Positions 36,701-45,224 are shown, numbered from the stretch's first letter. The stretch: DNA of 49,730 bases from Kineobactrum sediminis (GCF_002868715.1 NZ_PKLZ01000018.1:1-49730), one strand, 5' to 3'. Made by a program: numbers and translations. The notes: generated from the letters alone by a model not told the origin.

Positions 36701-36981
36701 AGGCGTTCACCGATAACAATCACCGCAACTGAAATCAGGTACCAGACTGTGGCGATAAGGGCGACAGCCCGATCGATATTGCCTTTGCGCGTCTGCTGGT
36801 GAGCCATGAAAGACAGGGGAAGAAGCAAGGCCAAAATGATGACAGCGAGCCCCCCGGCAACAGGGCTCGAGAAAAAGAGCGTAAGTCCTATCGCGGTCAT
36901 CGCCACGGCGAAGAAAAGAAGGCATGTTACCATGGTGATCGTTGAGAATTGCTGCGACTCGGAATCTGGCTGGGTGCTCAC
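33601..36981 (-). CDS. Hybrid sensor histidine kinase (BarA-like phosphorelay)
   Basis: A 1126-residue membrane phosphorelay protein. Order: several N-terminal membrane helices (about 15-175), a coiled coil, a GAF-like sensor domain (about 220-385), HisKA with phospho-acceptor His412 in MSHEIRTPMN, HATPase (NAIKF, DSGIGM, GGTGLGLAIS to about 630), receiver 1 (Asp698 in LLDWMMPGM), receiver 2 (Asp836 in LMDIQMPVMDG) and an Hpt domain (His988 in AHKIRGIANNLGA). The last 50-70 residues are the part duplicated at 25823. It is divergent from a response-regulator gene across 196 bp, which suggests a functional pair. The signal sensed is unknown. Confidence 0.93.
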   Translation of the reverse strand: MSTQPDSESQQFSTITMVTCLLFFAVAMTAIGLTLFFSSPVAGGLAVIILALLLPLSFMAHQQTRKGNIDRAVALIATVWYLISVAVIVIGERLYGTLIVTAILPVLMVLPFVSQSMFRWVIVGSVALIVIGSITKLLPALYTSAVPDHIMADVESFVVVLLTCVVMLSLWQSGGKLKAAASGMRQAIASLQESERSLEHKVEERTEELEKALSEMSDLNQIATIVNSTLDVDMVKNTIYTGLQRLFAFDQMGVFLLDAHDERLHLALQAGVPFAEDLGEMLTERGLPLDATDSFIARSVVEQNNIYIHHVTDEGVASSGASDKILYNSSPMKSFLLCPLLIQNKAVGTIFFVGTREPFELHDDDIESIGRYVTQLGTAIRNAQLLQSATEARSEAEAANATKGTFLANMSHEIRTPMNAIIGLTGLCLETELNPKQEDYLTKVDGAANALRTIIDDILDFSKLEAGKFEFENIPFSLNEVLDNLATICMVRCQDKHLELVFQRDPGVPDTLVGDPTRLGQILINLAGNAIKFTQEGQIVVEVRELVRSNDRVTINFDVRDSGIGMNEEQLGRLFQSFSQADSTISRQYGGTGLGLAISQQLTEMMGGLIEVSSEPGAGSSFHFALEFDIADVVAQATALEDAPQGLSVLVVDDNEASRDILQEYLVSFGYTASLAESGEQALEIMRSDKQFDLVLLDWMMPGMTGLDVALALRDLKAPPKTILMSSWNMPSSEHQSMVDAFLAKPIKPSALLDTIMIAYGKQVVKRKRTLGRSTAPQDLAAIRGARVLIVDDSDINLQIACELLDKVPLVHDTASDGQEAVAKIMANQYDCVLMDIQMPVMDGYTATGLVRQNPAYDGLPILAMTANVMAEDRTRTSEAGMNGHIGKPVDPADLYLALLGAIPEQDYSDNLPASAAVDTTEEEVTRAPLPAELPGLAIQQGLTRLGNNEKLFLQLLGDLLKEYAGAATILEQLVAEDKQDELRAAAHKIRGIANNLGAVDIGNCAEAIERTVIAGDTVTPQHIESLAAALTVAAESHAQLLRDRAPEAKGAAAIAIDAQQVFSDLKAAMASFDPGAIDLVDLLLGAAPEGGNLSQSLTQAREHLDNFSFGEAEALLDEIAGVHYS

Positions 36982-37177
36982 GTTGAAATGCCTCGCTACT
37001 TTTTTCTTGTTATAAGCTGGAGGCCGCTTCGCAAATCAACCCTGAACATCACGAATAGTACCGACAGCACCGACGCGCATTCACCCGGATCCTGATGTGC
37101 AGCCGCGCACTACCCGACGTTTGCGATTAAACTTGTGACATTGTTGCAGAAATGTCGCACTATGCCGACATATTATT

Positions 37178-37675
37178 ATGAGCGCCCGTGCTGTGATTAT
37201 CCCCACTGCAAACGTCAAAAGCCGCATCCTGATCGTGGACGATGAACCCGGCAACATCAAGATACTGTCCAGCCTGCTGGCCGGGGACTATGCACTGAGT
37301 GTTGCCACCAGTGGCGCGCAGGCGCTGCAGATCGCCCAGGTGCAATTGCCCGATATCGTGCTGCTGGACATGGTGATGCCGGGAATGGACGGCATCGAAG
37401 TGTGCGAAGCTTTGAAGGCTGACGAGCAAACCAGGGCAATTCCGGTCATCTTCGTTACCAGCATGGGCGATATCTCCAACGAGGAGCGCGGCCTGGACGC
37501 CGGAGCCGTGGATTACATCAGCAAACCCATCAGCCCTCCCATCGTCAAGGCCCGGGTGAGAATTCACCTGCAGAACTATCTCAGCAGGCGCTTTCTGGAG
37601 AAGCTGCTGTCCGATAAGGACGCCACCCTGGACGATTGCAAGAAAGAGGCAGAATCACTGCTGGTTTTCGTTTAG
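37178..37675 (+). CDS. Single-domain response regulator
   Basis: A 165-residue protein with one receiver domain: acidic pair Asp21-Asp22, phospho-acceptor Asp64 in LLDMVMPGMDG, Thr in FVTSMGD and Lys116 in YISKPISPP. A helical tail of about 35 residues follows and ends without an output domain, like the N-terminal part of RpfG-type or GGDEF regulators. It may relay phosphate or bind a partner. It lies divergently next to the hybrid kinase. The start ATG at 37178 has only an AT-rich stretch upstream. Confidence 0.88.
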   Translation: MSARAVIIPTANVKSRILIVDDEPGNIKILSSLLAGDYALSVATSGAQALQIAQVQLPDIVLLDMVMPGMDGIEVCEALKADEQTRAIPVIFVTSMGDISNEERGLDAGAVDYISKPISPPIVKARVRIHLQNYLSRRFLEKLLSDKDATLDDCKKEAESLLVFV

Positions 37676-38139
37676 CCGCCAGCGTTCATCAGCCTCTCAA
37701 TATACTCCACAAAACTCCCGCGATACCCTGTTTTGGTCTTCGACCAGAACTGATTGACCCGTGGCACGGCCATCGCCGCGCGGGTGCGCCGCTCCCAGGC
37801 TTCGAAATACTCCGGATCCAGTTTTTCCTTCTGGAACTGCACAAAGACCAGTTCATTGAGCTCGAACAGCGCCGACAGGTAGCCCTCAAACTTCATTGAC
37901 TCCAGCTGCGACAGGGGTTCGTTCAGTGCAACTTTCAGTCGTATATCGGCCAACTCCCCCTTGTAGGACTCGGTACGGAACTGGATCGCCAGCTGCATTA
38001 CCGAGTGTATGCTGGCATCCCGGGTCTCGGCGGCGCTGTGGCGCATTTGGGAAGCGAGGTAGATCAGCGAGACAAGCACGCCGACGGAACCGAGGATTTC
38101 GCCAATGGCCCCCAGCGCATCCCAGTTGATATTCGTCAC
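37672..38139 (-). CDS. Conserved hypothetical protein with N-terminal membrane helix
   Basis: A 155-residue protein with one N-terminal hydrophobic helix (LGAIGEILGSVGVLVSLIYLASQM) followed by a soluble helical domain with ELNELVFVQFQKEKLDPEYFEAWERR. The pattern is that of a widespread marine gammaproteobacterial family of unknown function, often annotated only as hypothetical. Its last codons overlap the end of the response-regulator gene by 4 bases on the opposite strand. Confidence 0.75.
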   Translation of the reverse strand: MTNINWDALGAIGEILGSVGVLVSLIYLASQMRHSAAETRDASIHSVMQLAIQFRTESYKGELADIRLKVALNEPLSQLESMKFEGYLSALFELNELVFVQFQKEKLDPEYFEAWERRTRAAMAVPRVNQFWSKTKTGYRGSFVEYIERLMNAGG

Positions 38140-38255
38140 GTTTAGCGTCCTTTGCAGAGTTGCCTGTTATTGTAAAAATGCTGTTGGTGCAAAACTCTTT
38201 GGGGTGGGAGTATAGGCGAAAACATTCACGGAAGTATTGCCGGGTTTAACTGTGT

Positions 38256-38347
38256 CCACGGCGGGGTTGCGAGCTTCGCTCTTCCCCGTGGAGTTGGTTG
38301 CGGGAGAGCGGGTGGCGTATCATGGGGTCCAACCCACTCTTGCCACC
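38256..38347. promoter_or_regulatory. Hairpin-rich leader upstream of gcvT
   Basis: The 234-bp gap before gcvT holds a stem-loop CCACGG...CCGTGG at about 38259-38294 with a GAGC-TTCG-CTC inner part, and an inverted repeat GGTGGC (38311-38316)/GCCACC (38342-38347). It does not match the glycine-riboswitch core. A regulatory leader is possible but unproven. Confidence 0.3.
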
Positions 38348-38373
38348 ACGCACCCAACCCAAAGAGCCGCCCG

Positions 38374-39504
38374 ATGCCAGACCAGCCGCAGTCCCTGAAA
38401 ACCACTCCCCTGACTAACCTGCATATCGAATGTGGCGCACGCATGGTGCCGTTTGCCGGCTACTCCATGCCGGTGCAGTTTCCGCCGGGTGTTAAACAGG
38501 AACACCTGCATACCCGGGCGCAGGCAGGCCTGTTTGATGTGTCGCACATGGGCCAGTTGCTGTTGCGCGGCGCGAACGCGGCGACCGCACTGGAGACACT
38601 GGTACCGGTGGATATTATCGACCTGCCCGCGGGCAAGCAGCGTTACGCGCTGTTCACCAATGAGCTGGGCGGCATTATTGATGACCTGATGGTGTCGAAC
38701 CAGGGTGGCGATGTGCTGTACCTGGTAGTCAATGCGGCCTGCAAGGCCGGTGACCTGGCGCACCTGCAGGCACACCTCCCGGCCGATGTGGCTATTGAAA
38801 CACTGGACGACCGGGCCCTGGTGGCGCTGCAGGGGCCGAAGGCGGCCGAGGTACTGGGCAGGCTGCAGCCGGAAGTCCTCAATATGGTCTTCATGGACAG
38901 CCGTATGCTCACTGTGGCCGGCGTGGAGTGCTTTGTGTCGCGCAGCGGTTACACCGGCGAGGACGGCTATGAGATTTCAATTCCCGGTGACAAGGCCGAG
39001 GCGCTGGTACGCACACTGCTGGCCGAGCCGGAAGTGGAACCCATCGGCCTCGGCGCTCGCGACTCCCTGCGCCTGGAAGCCGGCCTGTGCCTGTACGGGC
39101 ACGATATCGACACCACCACGACGCCACTGGAAGCCAGCCTGATATGGGCCATTTCCAAACCACGCCGCCCGGAGGGTGAGCGTGCCGGAGGGTTCATCGG
39201 TGCGCCGGTGATACTCGAGCAACTGGCCAACAAGAACTGGCAGCGCAAGCGGGTAGGGCTGAAAGGCGAGGGGCGTGCACCGGTGCGCGAGGGCACGCTG
39301 CTGTTCAGTGAGTCCGGGGAGCACATCGGCACAGTCACCAGTGGCACCTACGGCCCCAGCGTGGCGGCATCGGTCGCCATGGGTTATGTGGCAACGCCAT
39401 TCAGCGCGCTGGATACCCCGGTGTACGCCGAGGTGCGGGGCAAGCGCCTGCCGATGACGGTGAGCCGGATGCCTTTTGTGGAGCCGGGGTATTACCGCGG
39501 TTGA
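38374..39504 (+). CDS. gcvT: Glycine cleavage system aminomethyltransferase (T protein)
   Basis: A 376-residue folate enzyme that transfers the aminomethyl carbon to tetrahydrofolate in glycine breakdown. Visible are GARMVPFAGYSMPVQF, FDVSHMGQLLLRG, the folate-site SRSGYTGEDGYEI with the conserved Tyr-Thr-Gly-Glu, and LGARDSLRLEAGLCLYGHDID. The C-terminal barrel (GTLLFSESGEHIGTVTSGTYGPS) is complete. No gcvH or gcvP follows, so the rest of the system must lie elsewhere. Confidence 0.97.
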   Translation: MPDQPQSLKTTPLTNLHIECGARMVPFAGYSMPVQFPPGVKQEHLHTRAQAGLFDVSHMGQLLLRGANAATALETLVPVDIIDLPAGKQRYALFTNELGGIIDDLMVSNQGGDVLYLVVNAACKAGDLAHLQAHLPADVAIETLDDRALVALQGPKAAEVLGRLQPEVLNMVFMDSRMLTVAGVECFVSRSGYTGEDGYEISIPGDKAEALVRTLLAEPEVEPIGLGARDSLRLEAGLCLYGHDIDTTTTPLEASLIWAISKPRRPEGERAGGFIGAPVILEQLANKNWQRKRVGLKGEGRAPVREGTLLFSESGEHIGTVTSGTYGPSVAASVAMGYVATPFSALDTPVYAEVRGKRLPMTVSRMPFVEPGYYRG

Positions 39505-39545
39505 TCGCGTAACCAGATGAGTTCACCAGAACGAAATAGTCTCCT

Positions 39546-40484
39546 ATGACTGCAGCACCTGAAGGCATCCGTTTAAACAAGTTCATCAGCGATACCGGCG
39601 CCTGTTCCCGACGCGAGGCGGACCGCTTGATTGATGAAGGCCTGGTGCGGATAAACGGGCGCATAGCGGAAATCGGCGTGAGGGTGGTCGCGGGCGACAG
39701 CGTGACTGTGCGCGGCAAGTTGCTGAAGGCGAACCCGAAGGCCGTGTACCTGGCCTACAACAAACCGGCCGGCATCACTTCCACTACTGACCAGGCTGTG
39801 GCGGGCAATATTGTCGATGCGGTGAACTATCGCAAGGGCCGGATCTTTCCCATCGGCCGGCTGGACAAGCCATCGGAGGGGCTGATCCTGCTCACCAATG
39901 ACGGCAATATCGTCAACAAGATCCTGCGCGCCGGTAACGCCCACGAAAAGGAATATGTAGTCAGCGTCGATAAACCCATCAATCCTGAATTCCTGGCCAG
40001 GATGGCCGGTGGGGTACCGATTCTGGATACCGTAACCCAGCCCTGCAAGATCCGGCAATTGTCGGCGAAATCATTCAATATCATCCTGACCCAGGGCATG
40101 AACCGGCAGATCCGGCGGATGACAGAGTACCTGGGCTACACCGTGGTGCGGCTGAAGCGGGTGCGGGTGATGAATATTCGCCTGGACGGTTTGCAGTCCG
40201 GGCAATGGCGTGAGCTTACCGCCGAAGAAATGCAGGTGATCGACGGTATGCTGGGCGAATCCAGTAAAACCGAGGAGGCCAGTGCTTTGTCCGTCAAACA
40301 GGTGCCCGTCAAACAGGTGCCCGTCAAACAGAAGGCGGGGAAACATAAGGCAGGGAAACAGAACGGCAGAAAACAGGTGCCCGGGAAACAGGCATTGGGG
40401 AAACCGCCCCGCAAGAAATCAGTGCGCTCGAACAAGCCTGCCGGCACGGGCAAATCGCGCAAGCCGGGTGGCCCCCGCAAATAG
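39546..40484 (+). CDS. rluF: 23S rRNA pseudouridine synthase F
   Basis: A 312-residue RsuA-family pseudouridine synthase. The N-terminal S4 domain is RLNKFISDTGACSRREADRLIDEG. The catalytic domain has YNKPAGITSTTD, GRLDKPSEGLILLTNDG with the catalytic Asp, ILRAGNAHEKEYVV and GMNRQIRRMTEYLGY. NIVDAVNYRK...FPIGRL and ILRAGNAHEKEY follow E. coli RluF closely. The C-terminal 75 residues are a basic tail; residues 250-289 are eight pentapeptides of (V/G/R)K(Q/H/P)xx form, probably RNA-binding and disordered. Confidence 0.93.
   Translation: MTAAPEGIRLNKFISDTGACSRREADRLIDEGLVRINGRIAEIGVRVVAGDSVTVRGKLLKANPKAVYLAYNKPAGITSTTDQAVAGNIVDAVNYRKGRIFPIGRLDKPSEGLILLTNDGNIVNKILRAGNAHEKEYVVSVDKPINPEFLARMAGGVPILDTVTQPCKIRQLSAKSFNIILTQGMNRQIRRMTEYLGYTVVRLKRVRVMNIRLDGLQSGQWRELTAEEMQVIDGMLGESSKTEEASALSVKQVPVKQVPVKQKAGKHKAGKQNGRKQVPGKQALGKPPRKKSVRSNKPAGTGKSRKPGGPRK
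40293..40412 (+). repeat. Eight 15-bp repeats in the rluF tail
   Basis: Eight in-frame 15-bp units encode VKQVP, VKQVP, VKQKA, GKHKA, GKQNG, RKQVP, GKQAL and GKPPR. The first units are identical at DNA level and the later ones degenerate. This is a slippage-type repeat prone to length change. Confidence 0.8.
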
Positions 40485-40635
40485 TGCCGGTGAGATCGCC
40501 CGGGCCTGTGTTTTTTTGAGTATACGCCCCAATTAATTTGCCGCTAGCGTCACTATTTTTGCGAATCAGGCGTATCATAAGGCGCAGAGGGATTAACACG
40601 AGGGGCGCGCGCTCACAGTGAACCCTGGTCACCTC

Positions 40636-40709
40636 GCGGGTATCGTATAGTGGCATTACCCAAGCTTCCCAAGCTTGAGAGAGGGGTTCGATTCCCCTTA
40701 CCCGCTCCA
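40636..40709 (+). tRNA. tRNA-Gly (anticodon CCC)
   Basis: A 74-nt cloverleaf: acceptor GCGGGTA/TACCCGC, short D-arm, anticodon stem CAAGC/GCTTG around loop TTCCCAA (CCC), T-arm GGGGTTCGATTCCCC, discriminator T and encoded CCA. Confidence 0.96.
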
Positions 40710-40768
40710 TATTTTCCGGTCGCGAGCAATGCGCGGGACGGCGTCTTTAGCAGGCCCGTTTCCGGATA

Positions 40769-41554
40769 CTAGCCCTGCACTGCCAGCAAAGGCTGCAGCC
40801 GGGCAGCATAATCAGTGAATATCCAGTCTGCGCCGCGGTATACCTCCCTGCGCAAGGCACCGCCTGTTTCGACAAAGCCGGTACCCACCCGCTTGCCGGC
40901 CTCCTGTAGCTGCCGGATTCGGCTTGTATTCAGCAGGGCAAAGGAGCCGGCAACAGCGCCGTGCCCCAGCTCCAGGTTGCGCCGGATGATCGCCCCGGCA
41001 TTCATCCAGGCGACATCCACAAAGGCTGGGCGAGGCACGTCACGGAAGCCCTCGAGGTCATCGGGCACCAGGGATAGCAGGTGGTAATCCCGTTCCGGTT
41101 CCAGCTCCGCGAGGTAGCGCATGACGCAAGCGGGAAACTCCGGTCGCTGCCGCCACGACTCCTTGATTTCGAGCATCAGGTGTAACTGTCCGCCGAAGCG
41201 GTTCAGCACTTCGTCCAGGTGCGGTATTTCGGGGATTGCCGTGCGCAGGCTGGCAAAGGAGTGCTCGGCGATTACCCGGTCGGCGGCCCCGAACAGGCGT
41301 CCGCAGTGTGGGTCGTGGTGGATGACCGGCTCGCCATCGCTGGTCAGGCGGATGTCCAGTTCAATTCCCCATACGCCCAGTTCCTGGCACAGTTCGAACG
41401 CGGCCAGGGTATTTTCCACCGCACCACCGGCACTGTGGGCGCCGCGATGAGCGACCAGTTTTACGGCTCGACCCTGTAAAGAGGTGTGGGCGCCAGGTGC
41501 CAGCGCCCACGCCCTGTTGGCCAGGCTGTTGAGAATCCCTGCAAATTGCGCCAT
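40769..41554 (-). CDS. Glycerophosphodiester phosphodiesterase family protein
   Basis: A TIM-barrel hydrolase of about 261 residues that cleaves glycerophosphodiesters to glycerol 3-phosphate and an alcohol. LVAHRGAHSAGGAVENTLAAFELC has the catalytic His and the metal Glu; ELDIRLTSDGEPVIHHDPHCGRLF gives the metal Asp and second catalytic His; LMLEIKESW carries the third metal Glu. There is no signal peptide, so it is probably cytoplasmic like UgpQ. The start at 41554 is chosen for an upstream AAGG and because the longer frame lacks homology. It is divergent from mgtE. Confidence 0.88.
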   Translation of the reverse strand: MAQFAGILNSLANRAWALAPGAHTSLQGRAVKLVAHRGAHSAGGAVENTLAAFELCQELGVWGIELDIRLTSDGEPVIHHDPHCGRLFGAADRVIAEHSFASLRTAIPEIPHLDEVLNRFGGQLHLMLEIKESWRQRPEFPACVMRYLAELEPERDYHLLSLVPDDLEGFRDVPRPAFVDVAWMNAGAIIRRNLELGHGAVAGSFALLNTSRIRQLQEAGKRVGTGFVETGGALRREVYRGADWIFTDYAARLQPLLAVQG

Positions 41555-41706
41555 AACATCTTGCCTTGGGTAGCAGTCCTCCCGACTTTTACAGTGTACA
41601 ACGTTGATTCTCCAGCGGGAAAAGCTTCTATGATTAGGAGTCTGCCGGCCACTGGGTTCTTTATAGTGTTTCCGCGCGACAAAAATGCATGCCGGGAGGT
41701 AAGCCA

Positions 41707-43062
41707 ATGAGTCATGAAGGATTGCTGGATGATCTGCAAACAGCACTGGCCAGGCGCGATGAGGACGCTATCCAGGAAGCCTGCGCCAGGTTGAACCCGG
41801 TGGATATCGCCGATTTTCTCTGTGAACAGGAGGCGATCGGGCAGGGCGATCTTGCTGTTCGGCTGATACTGTCAATGTCGGTGACACGGCGTGCTGAAAT
41901 ATTTGGGCGTCTGTCCGAGCCTGCCCAGCGTAGCCTGGCCTCGCAGCTGCCACCGGAAACCCTCGCCGAGCTGGTCGCAGCCATGCCCCACGATGAGCGG
42001 GCGGATCTTTTCAACGTACTGGACGAAAGCGCGCGCCACGATGTGCTCAAGCGGCTGGCGCATACCGAGCGGGAAGACCTGCGGCACCTGGCGAGCTATA
42101 AAGAAGGTACTGCCGGTGCCATCATGACCTCTGACTACGCGTCATTGCCTGCCAGTATTACCGTGGCAGAGGCCATCGGGGTGCTACGTAATACTGCGCC
42201 GGACAAGGAGACCATCTACCAGTGTTATGTGGTTAATGGTAATCATTATCTGCTCGGGACCCTGTCGCTCAGGGATCTTATCCTGGCGCCCGCGAGTTCA
42301 AGCATCGACGATCTCATGGTGCGGGATATGGTGACTGCCACTGTCGACACCTCCCAGGAGGCGGTCACCCGGAAAATTGCCCGCTACGATCTCCTGGCAT
42401 TACCCATTACCGATGATGGGGGTCGGCTGGTGGGCATTGTCACTTATGACGATGCGATGGACGTCGCGGAAGCGGAGGCCACCGAGGATATCCACAAGAG
42501 TGCAACGGTGGGCAAGCTGCGGCGGCCGATAGGCCAGGCCGGACTAGGGGTGTTGTACCGCTCGCGAATCTCCTGGCTGGTCATGCTGGTCTTTGCCAAT
42601 ATTCTCACCGGCGCCGGTATTACCCATTTTGAAGAGACGATTGCCGCGCATTTGTCGTTGCTGTTTTTCATGCCACTACTGATCGCAAGCGCAGGCAACG
42701 CCGGGGCCCAGGCATCCACTCTGATGGTCAGGGGTATGGCCACGGGGGAGGTGGTGGGACGGGACTGGCTGCGCTTGCTGGGCAAGGAAATCCTTGTGGC
42801 GGGCGCCCTGGGTATCACCATGGCGGTCGCCGTCATGGTGATAGGCGTGGCCCGAACGGGCTTTGATATCGCGATGGTGGTCGCAATGACCATGGTAATC
42901 GTGGTGCTGATGGGTAGCCTGGTGGGCCTGACCCTGCCATTCATACTCGACAAACTGGATATAGACCCGGCCACATCCAGTGTCCCGCTCATTACTACCG
43001 TGGCCGATGTCGGCGGTGTCGTGGTGTATTTTTCCATTGCAACGGCGGTGTTGGGGCTTTGA
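41707..43062 (+). CDS. mgtE: MgtE-type magnesium transporter
   Basis: A 451-residue magnesium channel. The N-terminal MgtE_N superhelical domain (about 1-120, with LVAAMPHDERADLFNVL), the tandem CBS domains (EGTAGAIMTSDYASLP to about 255) and five membrane helices at the C-terminus (from ISWLVMLVFANILTGAGI) are in the standard order. The pore region LFFMPLLIASAGNAGAQASTL is intact. The start at 41707 follows GGGAGG. Confidence 0.96.
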   Translation: MSHEGLLDDLQTALARRDEDAIQEACARLNPVDIADFLCEQEAIGQGDLAVRLILSMSVTRRAEIFGRLSEPAQRSLASQLPPETLAELVAAMPHDERADLFNVLDESARHDVLKRLAHTEREDLRHLASYKEGTAGAIMTSDYASLPASITVAEAIGVLRNTAPDKETIYQCYVVNGNHYLLGTLSLRDLILAPASSSIDDLMVRDMVTATVDTSQEAVTRKIARYDLLALPITDDGGRLVGIVTYDDAMDVAEAEATEDIHKSATVGKLRRPIGQAGLGVLYRSRISWLVMLVFANILTGAGITHFEETIAAHLSLLFFMPLLIASAGNAGAQASTLMVRGMATGEVVGRDWLRLLGKEILVAGALGITMAVAVMVIGVARTGFDIAMVVAMTMVIVVLMGSLVGLTLPFILDKLDIDPATSSVPLITTVADVGGVVVYFSIATAVLGL

Positions 43063-43098
43063 GTGGCAATAATAGAAGGATAAACCGGATTGCCGGCG

Positions 43099-43965
43099 TT
43101 ATCGGTTGTTTCGTACGACTGTTTTGCGGCTTTGCACTATGGACCAGTTAAAACCAATACCGTAGTTGACCGATATGTTGTCCTCAAACAGGGGGCTGTT
43201 ACGGTTGGCGCTGCCGTGCTGGCTCAGAATGTGAATACCACCAAAGATAACAAGGTTGTCATTGGCGTGCCAACTGGCGGTCCAGTTGAAATGGGTGCCA
43301 AAATAGCCTGCCGACGCTTCGTATAATGGCCGTTGCGCGGTAACAAACACCGGTTCAACCGCGTAAAAATAGCTGTGCAGGTCCGTGTCGGCCCATACCG
43401 GGCGCAGGGTGAACCGGTTTTCAAGCTGTGGCGAGAACAGTCCCCGTTGCCGGTAGTGCAGCATGGGCTCGATCACATAACCCTGGTGGTCCACACCCTT
43501 GAAGTCGGTCGAAAATACCGCGCGGCCCTGTAGCGCCAGCTCAAGCTCGCCGCGGCCGCCGGCCTCGAACTCGTAATCGCCGGCCTTCCATATCAACTGC
43601 GGGCCAGCCTCGAACAGGAAATCAAGATCCGGCATGCCGCGGCGCAGTTCGTTGCGGTCACTGCTGGCATCAAAGGCTGCATCAAATGACAGCGACAATT
43701 CGAAACGGGGATTCTCGGCTGCAACTGCCTTGGCAATCTGGCCATCTCCCAGGCGCCATATATCGCCTCGATAGACAACGGTGGGCAGGGCAATAGCGCG
43801 TACCCGGCTTTCGGATGATGAGGGGTAGTCCGGCGTATGCAAGGCGCCGGCGCCGACTCCCAGCTCCCAGAGTGGCAGTTCCTGGCCGGCCGGGCTTTCA
43901 TCCGCGCATTGCGCAGCCAACGGCAGTAACAGGAAAAGGCCGGCAACAGATACCGCACTGCGCAT
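43099..43965 (-). CDS. MipA/OmpV-family outer membrane protein
   Basis: A 288-residue outer-membrane beta-barrel protein with a signal peptide (MRSAVSVAGLFLLLPLAAQC). The mature chain begins LPLWELGVGAGALHTPDYPSS, typical of MipA/OmpV proteins, has alternating aromatic strands and ends with an NYGIGFNWS-type strand near the C-terminus. Family members scaffold murein synthases or form small pores. It converges on mgtE with 36 bp between. Confidence 0.85.
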   Translation of the reverse strand: MRSAVSVAGLFLLLPLAAQCADESPAGQELPLWELGVGAGALHTPDYPSSSESRVRAIALPTVVYRGDIWRLGDGQIAKAVAAENPRFELSLSFDAAFDASSDRNELRRGMPDLDFLFEAGPQLIWKAGDYEFEAGGRGELELALQGRAVFSTDFKGVDHQGYVIEPMLHYRQRGLFSPQLENRFTLRPVWADTDLHSYFYAVEPVFVTAQRPLYEASAGYFGTHFNWTASWHANDNLVIFGGIHILSQHGSANRNSPLFEDNISVNYGIGFNWSIVQSRKTVVRNNR

Positions 43966-44271
43966 AACGTCTCCGTAATCGCTGTTTCCCGTGAACAGTG
44001 AGTTCGCGGGGCGCAGACGAAAGGCGCTTATCCGGTTGGCTTCAGGCTGCCTTCGTCGCCGGCGCTGTCAATTGTAGTCATTCAGACGCCAATTATAGTC
44101 GAGGAATTCCAGGGTGATAGCACCACTGCGCAAGCGTGCGATTTCCCGACCGCCATAACCTGTGCCGCCGGGTAGCGACTCACCGGGTCAAGCTCCGTGC
44201 ACCGGGTGTCATCGGGTAGATGCTACAGGATGGCCTGTGGTACTTTACCAGTGTGTAACAGGGATATTAAT
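43966..44271. other. Intergenic region before the ECF sigma gene
   Basis: 306 bp without a convincing gene. It holds a repeated CAATT(G/A)TAGTC motif (44069 and 44089 regions), a possible -10 TATAGT at 44094-44099, and two CACCGGGT copies at 44181-44188 and 44200-44207. The promoter of the ECF operon is probably here. I could not find a GTAAC-type ECF promoter ahead of the sigma gene itself. Confidence 0.5.
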
Positions 44272-44871
44272 GTGGAAGCAGAGACATTATCGCGCTTGCG
44301 TTCAGGTGAAGATGGCGTTTTTTCCGAACTGGTCAGGGAGCATCACCGGGCATTGACAGCGCTTGCCGCCACAGTGGTTGGCGTCAGCGAAGCAGAGGAA
44401 GTGGTGCAAAATGCCTGGTTGAAGGCACACGGTGCAATCGCCGGGTTTGAAGGGCGCTCCGCAATTCGTACCTGGCTGAGCCGTATCGTCATCAATGAAG
44501 CGCGTATGCAGTTGCGCTCCCGCAAGCGCGAGGTGTTCCTGGAAGACCAGGTAAGCTCCGAAGGCCAGGACCCACTGGGGGACTGGTTCAATGAGGATGG
44601 ACGCTGGCGCAGCCCACCCGTGAGCTGGTCTTACGACTCCCCTGAAGCCCTGTTGATGGGCGTTGATCTTTCCGGGTGCCTTGACGATTTGTTGGCCCGG
44701 ATGCCGGCCAACCAACGCAGTATGCTGGAGATGCGCGATACCAGCGAACTCCCTTTTGATGAAATCTGTAACACCCTGACCTTGTCGGCATCCAACGCGA
44801 GAGTACTTCTGCACCGGGCCAGGGCCCAGGTGTTCAAGTTGGTGAACCATTATCAGGAGACGGGTGAGTGT
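44272..44871 (+). CDS. ECF-type RNA polymerase sigma factor
   Basis: A sigma-70-family factor of about 200 residues with regions 2 and 4 only. Region 2 is FSELVREHHRALTALAATVVGVSEAEEVVQNAWLKAHGAI...RTWLSRIVINEARMQLRSRKR. Region 4 is LARMPANQRSMLEMRDTSELPFDEICNTLTLSASNARVLLHRARAQVF. The frame extends upstream to 44197, but the GTG at 44272 has AGGGAT before it and begins at the usual place. It is coupled to the anti-sigma gene and stands ahead of an HvfA-type peptide gene, so it probably drives that operon. Confidence 0.88.
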
Positions 44872-45113
44872 TGAAGTGTCGCGAGCTTGTGGGCAAGGCC
44901 GACCAGTATCTTGATGGCGAGCTGTTGCTGCGGGAACGTCTTGCCATTCGCGTGCATATTCTGATGTGCCATCACTGCCGTCGCTATCTGCGTCAGATGG
45001 GCGCTTTGCTGCGGGCTTTTCCGCACCGGCATGACAGCGCCAGTGATGAGGAAGTGTGCGCTGTTATGGAGCACCTGCAGCAGCACGCCGATAAGCAGGA
45101 CGAACCCGCTTAG
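44868..45113 (+). CDS. Zinc-finger anti-sigma factor
   Basis: An 81-residue soluble protein of the zf-HC2 (ZAS) type. The Cys-x(n)-His-x3-Cys-x2-Cys pattern is visible as Cys4 of LKCREL and HILMCHHC at about 30-37. There is no membrane helix, so it would hold the sigma factor in the cytoplasm. It starts with GTG and overlaps the sigma gene stop by 7 bases. Confidence 0.82.
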   Translation: MLKCRELVGKADQYLDGELLLRERLAIRVHILMCHHCRRYLRQMGALLRAFPHRHDSASDEEVCAVMEHLQQHADKQDEPA

Positions 45114-45224
45114 CGGTTACCGTTCCTGAAAAGCCATCCCCCTCTCCGAACCGCTTTCCCGTTAATAGTCCCCACTTGTTGGCGTGGCTTTACGTCGCTC
45201 GTGCAAGGCAGCAATAAAAAATCA

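Noticed and set aside
38140..38373. Possible glycine riboswitch ahead of gcvT
   Set aside because: Hairpins are present, but the conserved glycine-riboswitch core was not found and the gene stands alone.
40485..40530. Terminator after rluF (GC palindrome then T-run)
   Set aside because: GCCCGGGC has no loop and no extended stem pairs before the T-run, so a rho-independent terminator is not supported.
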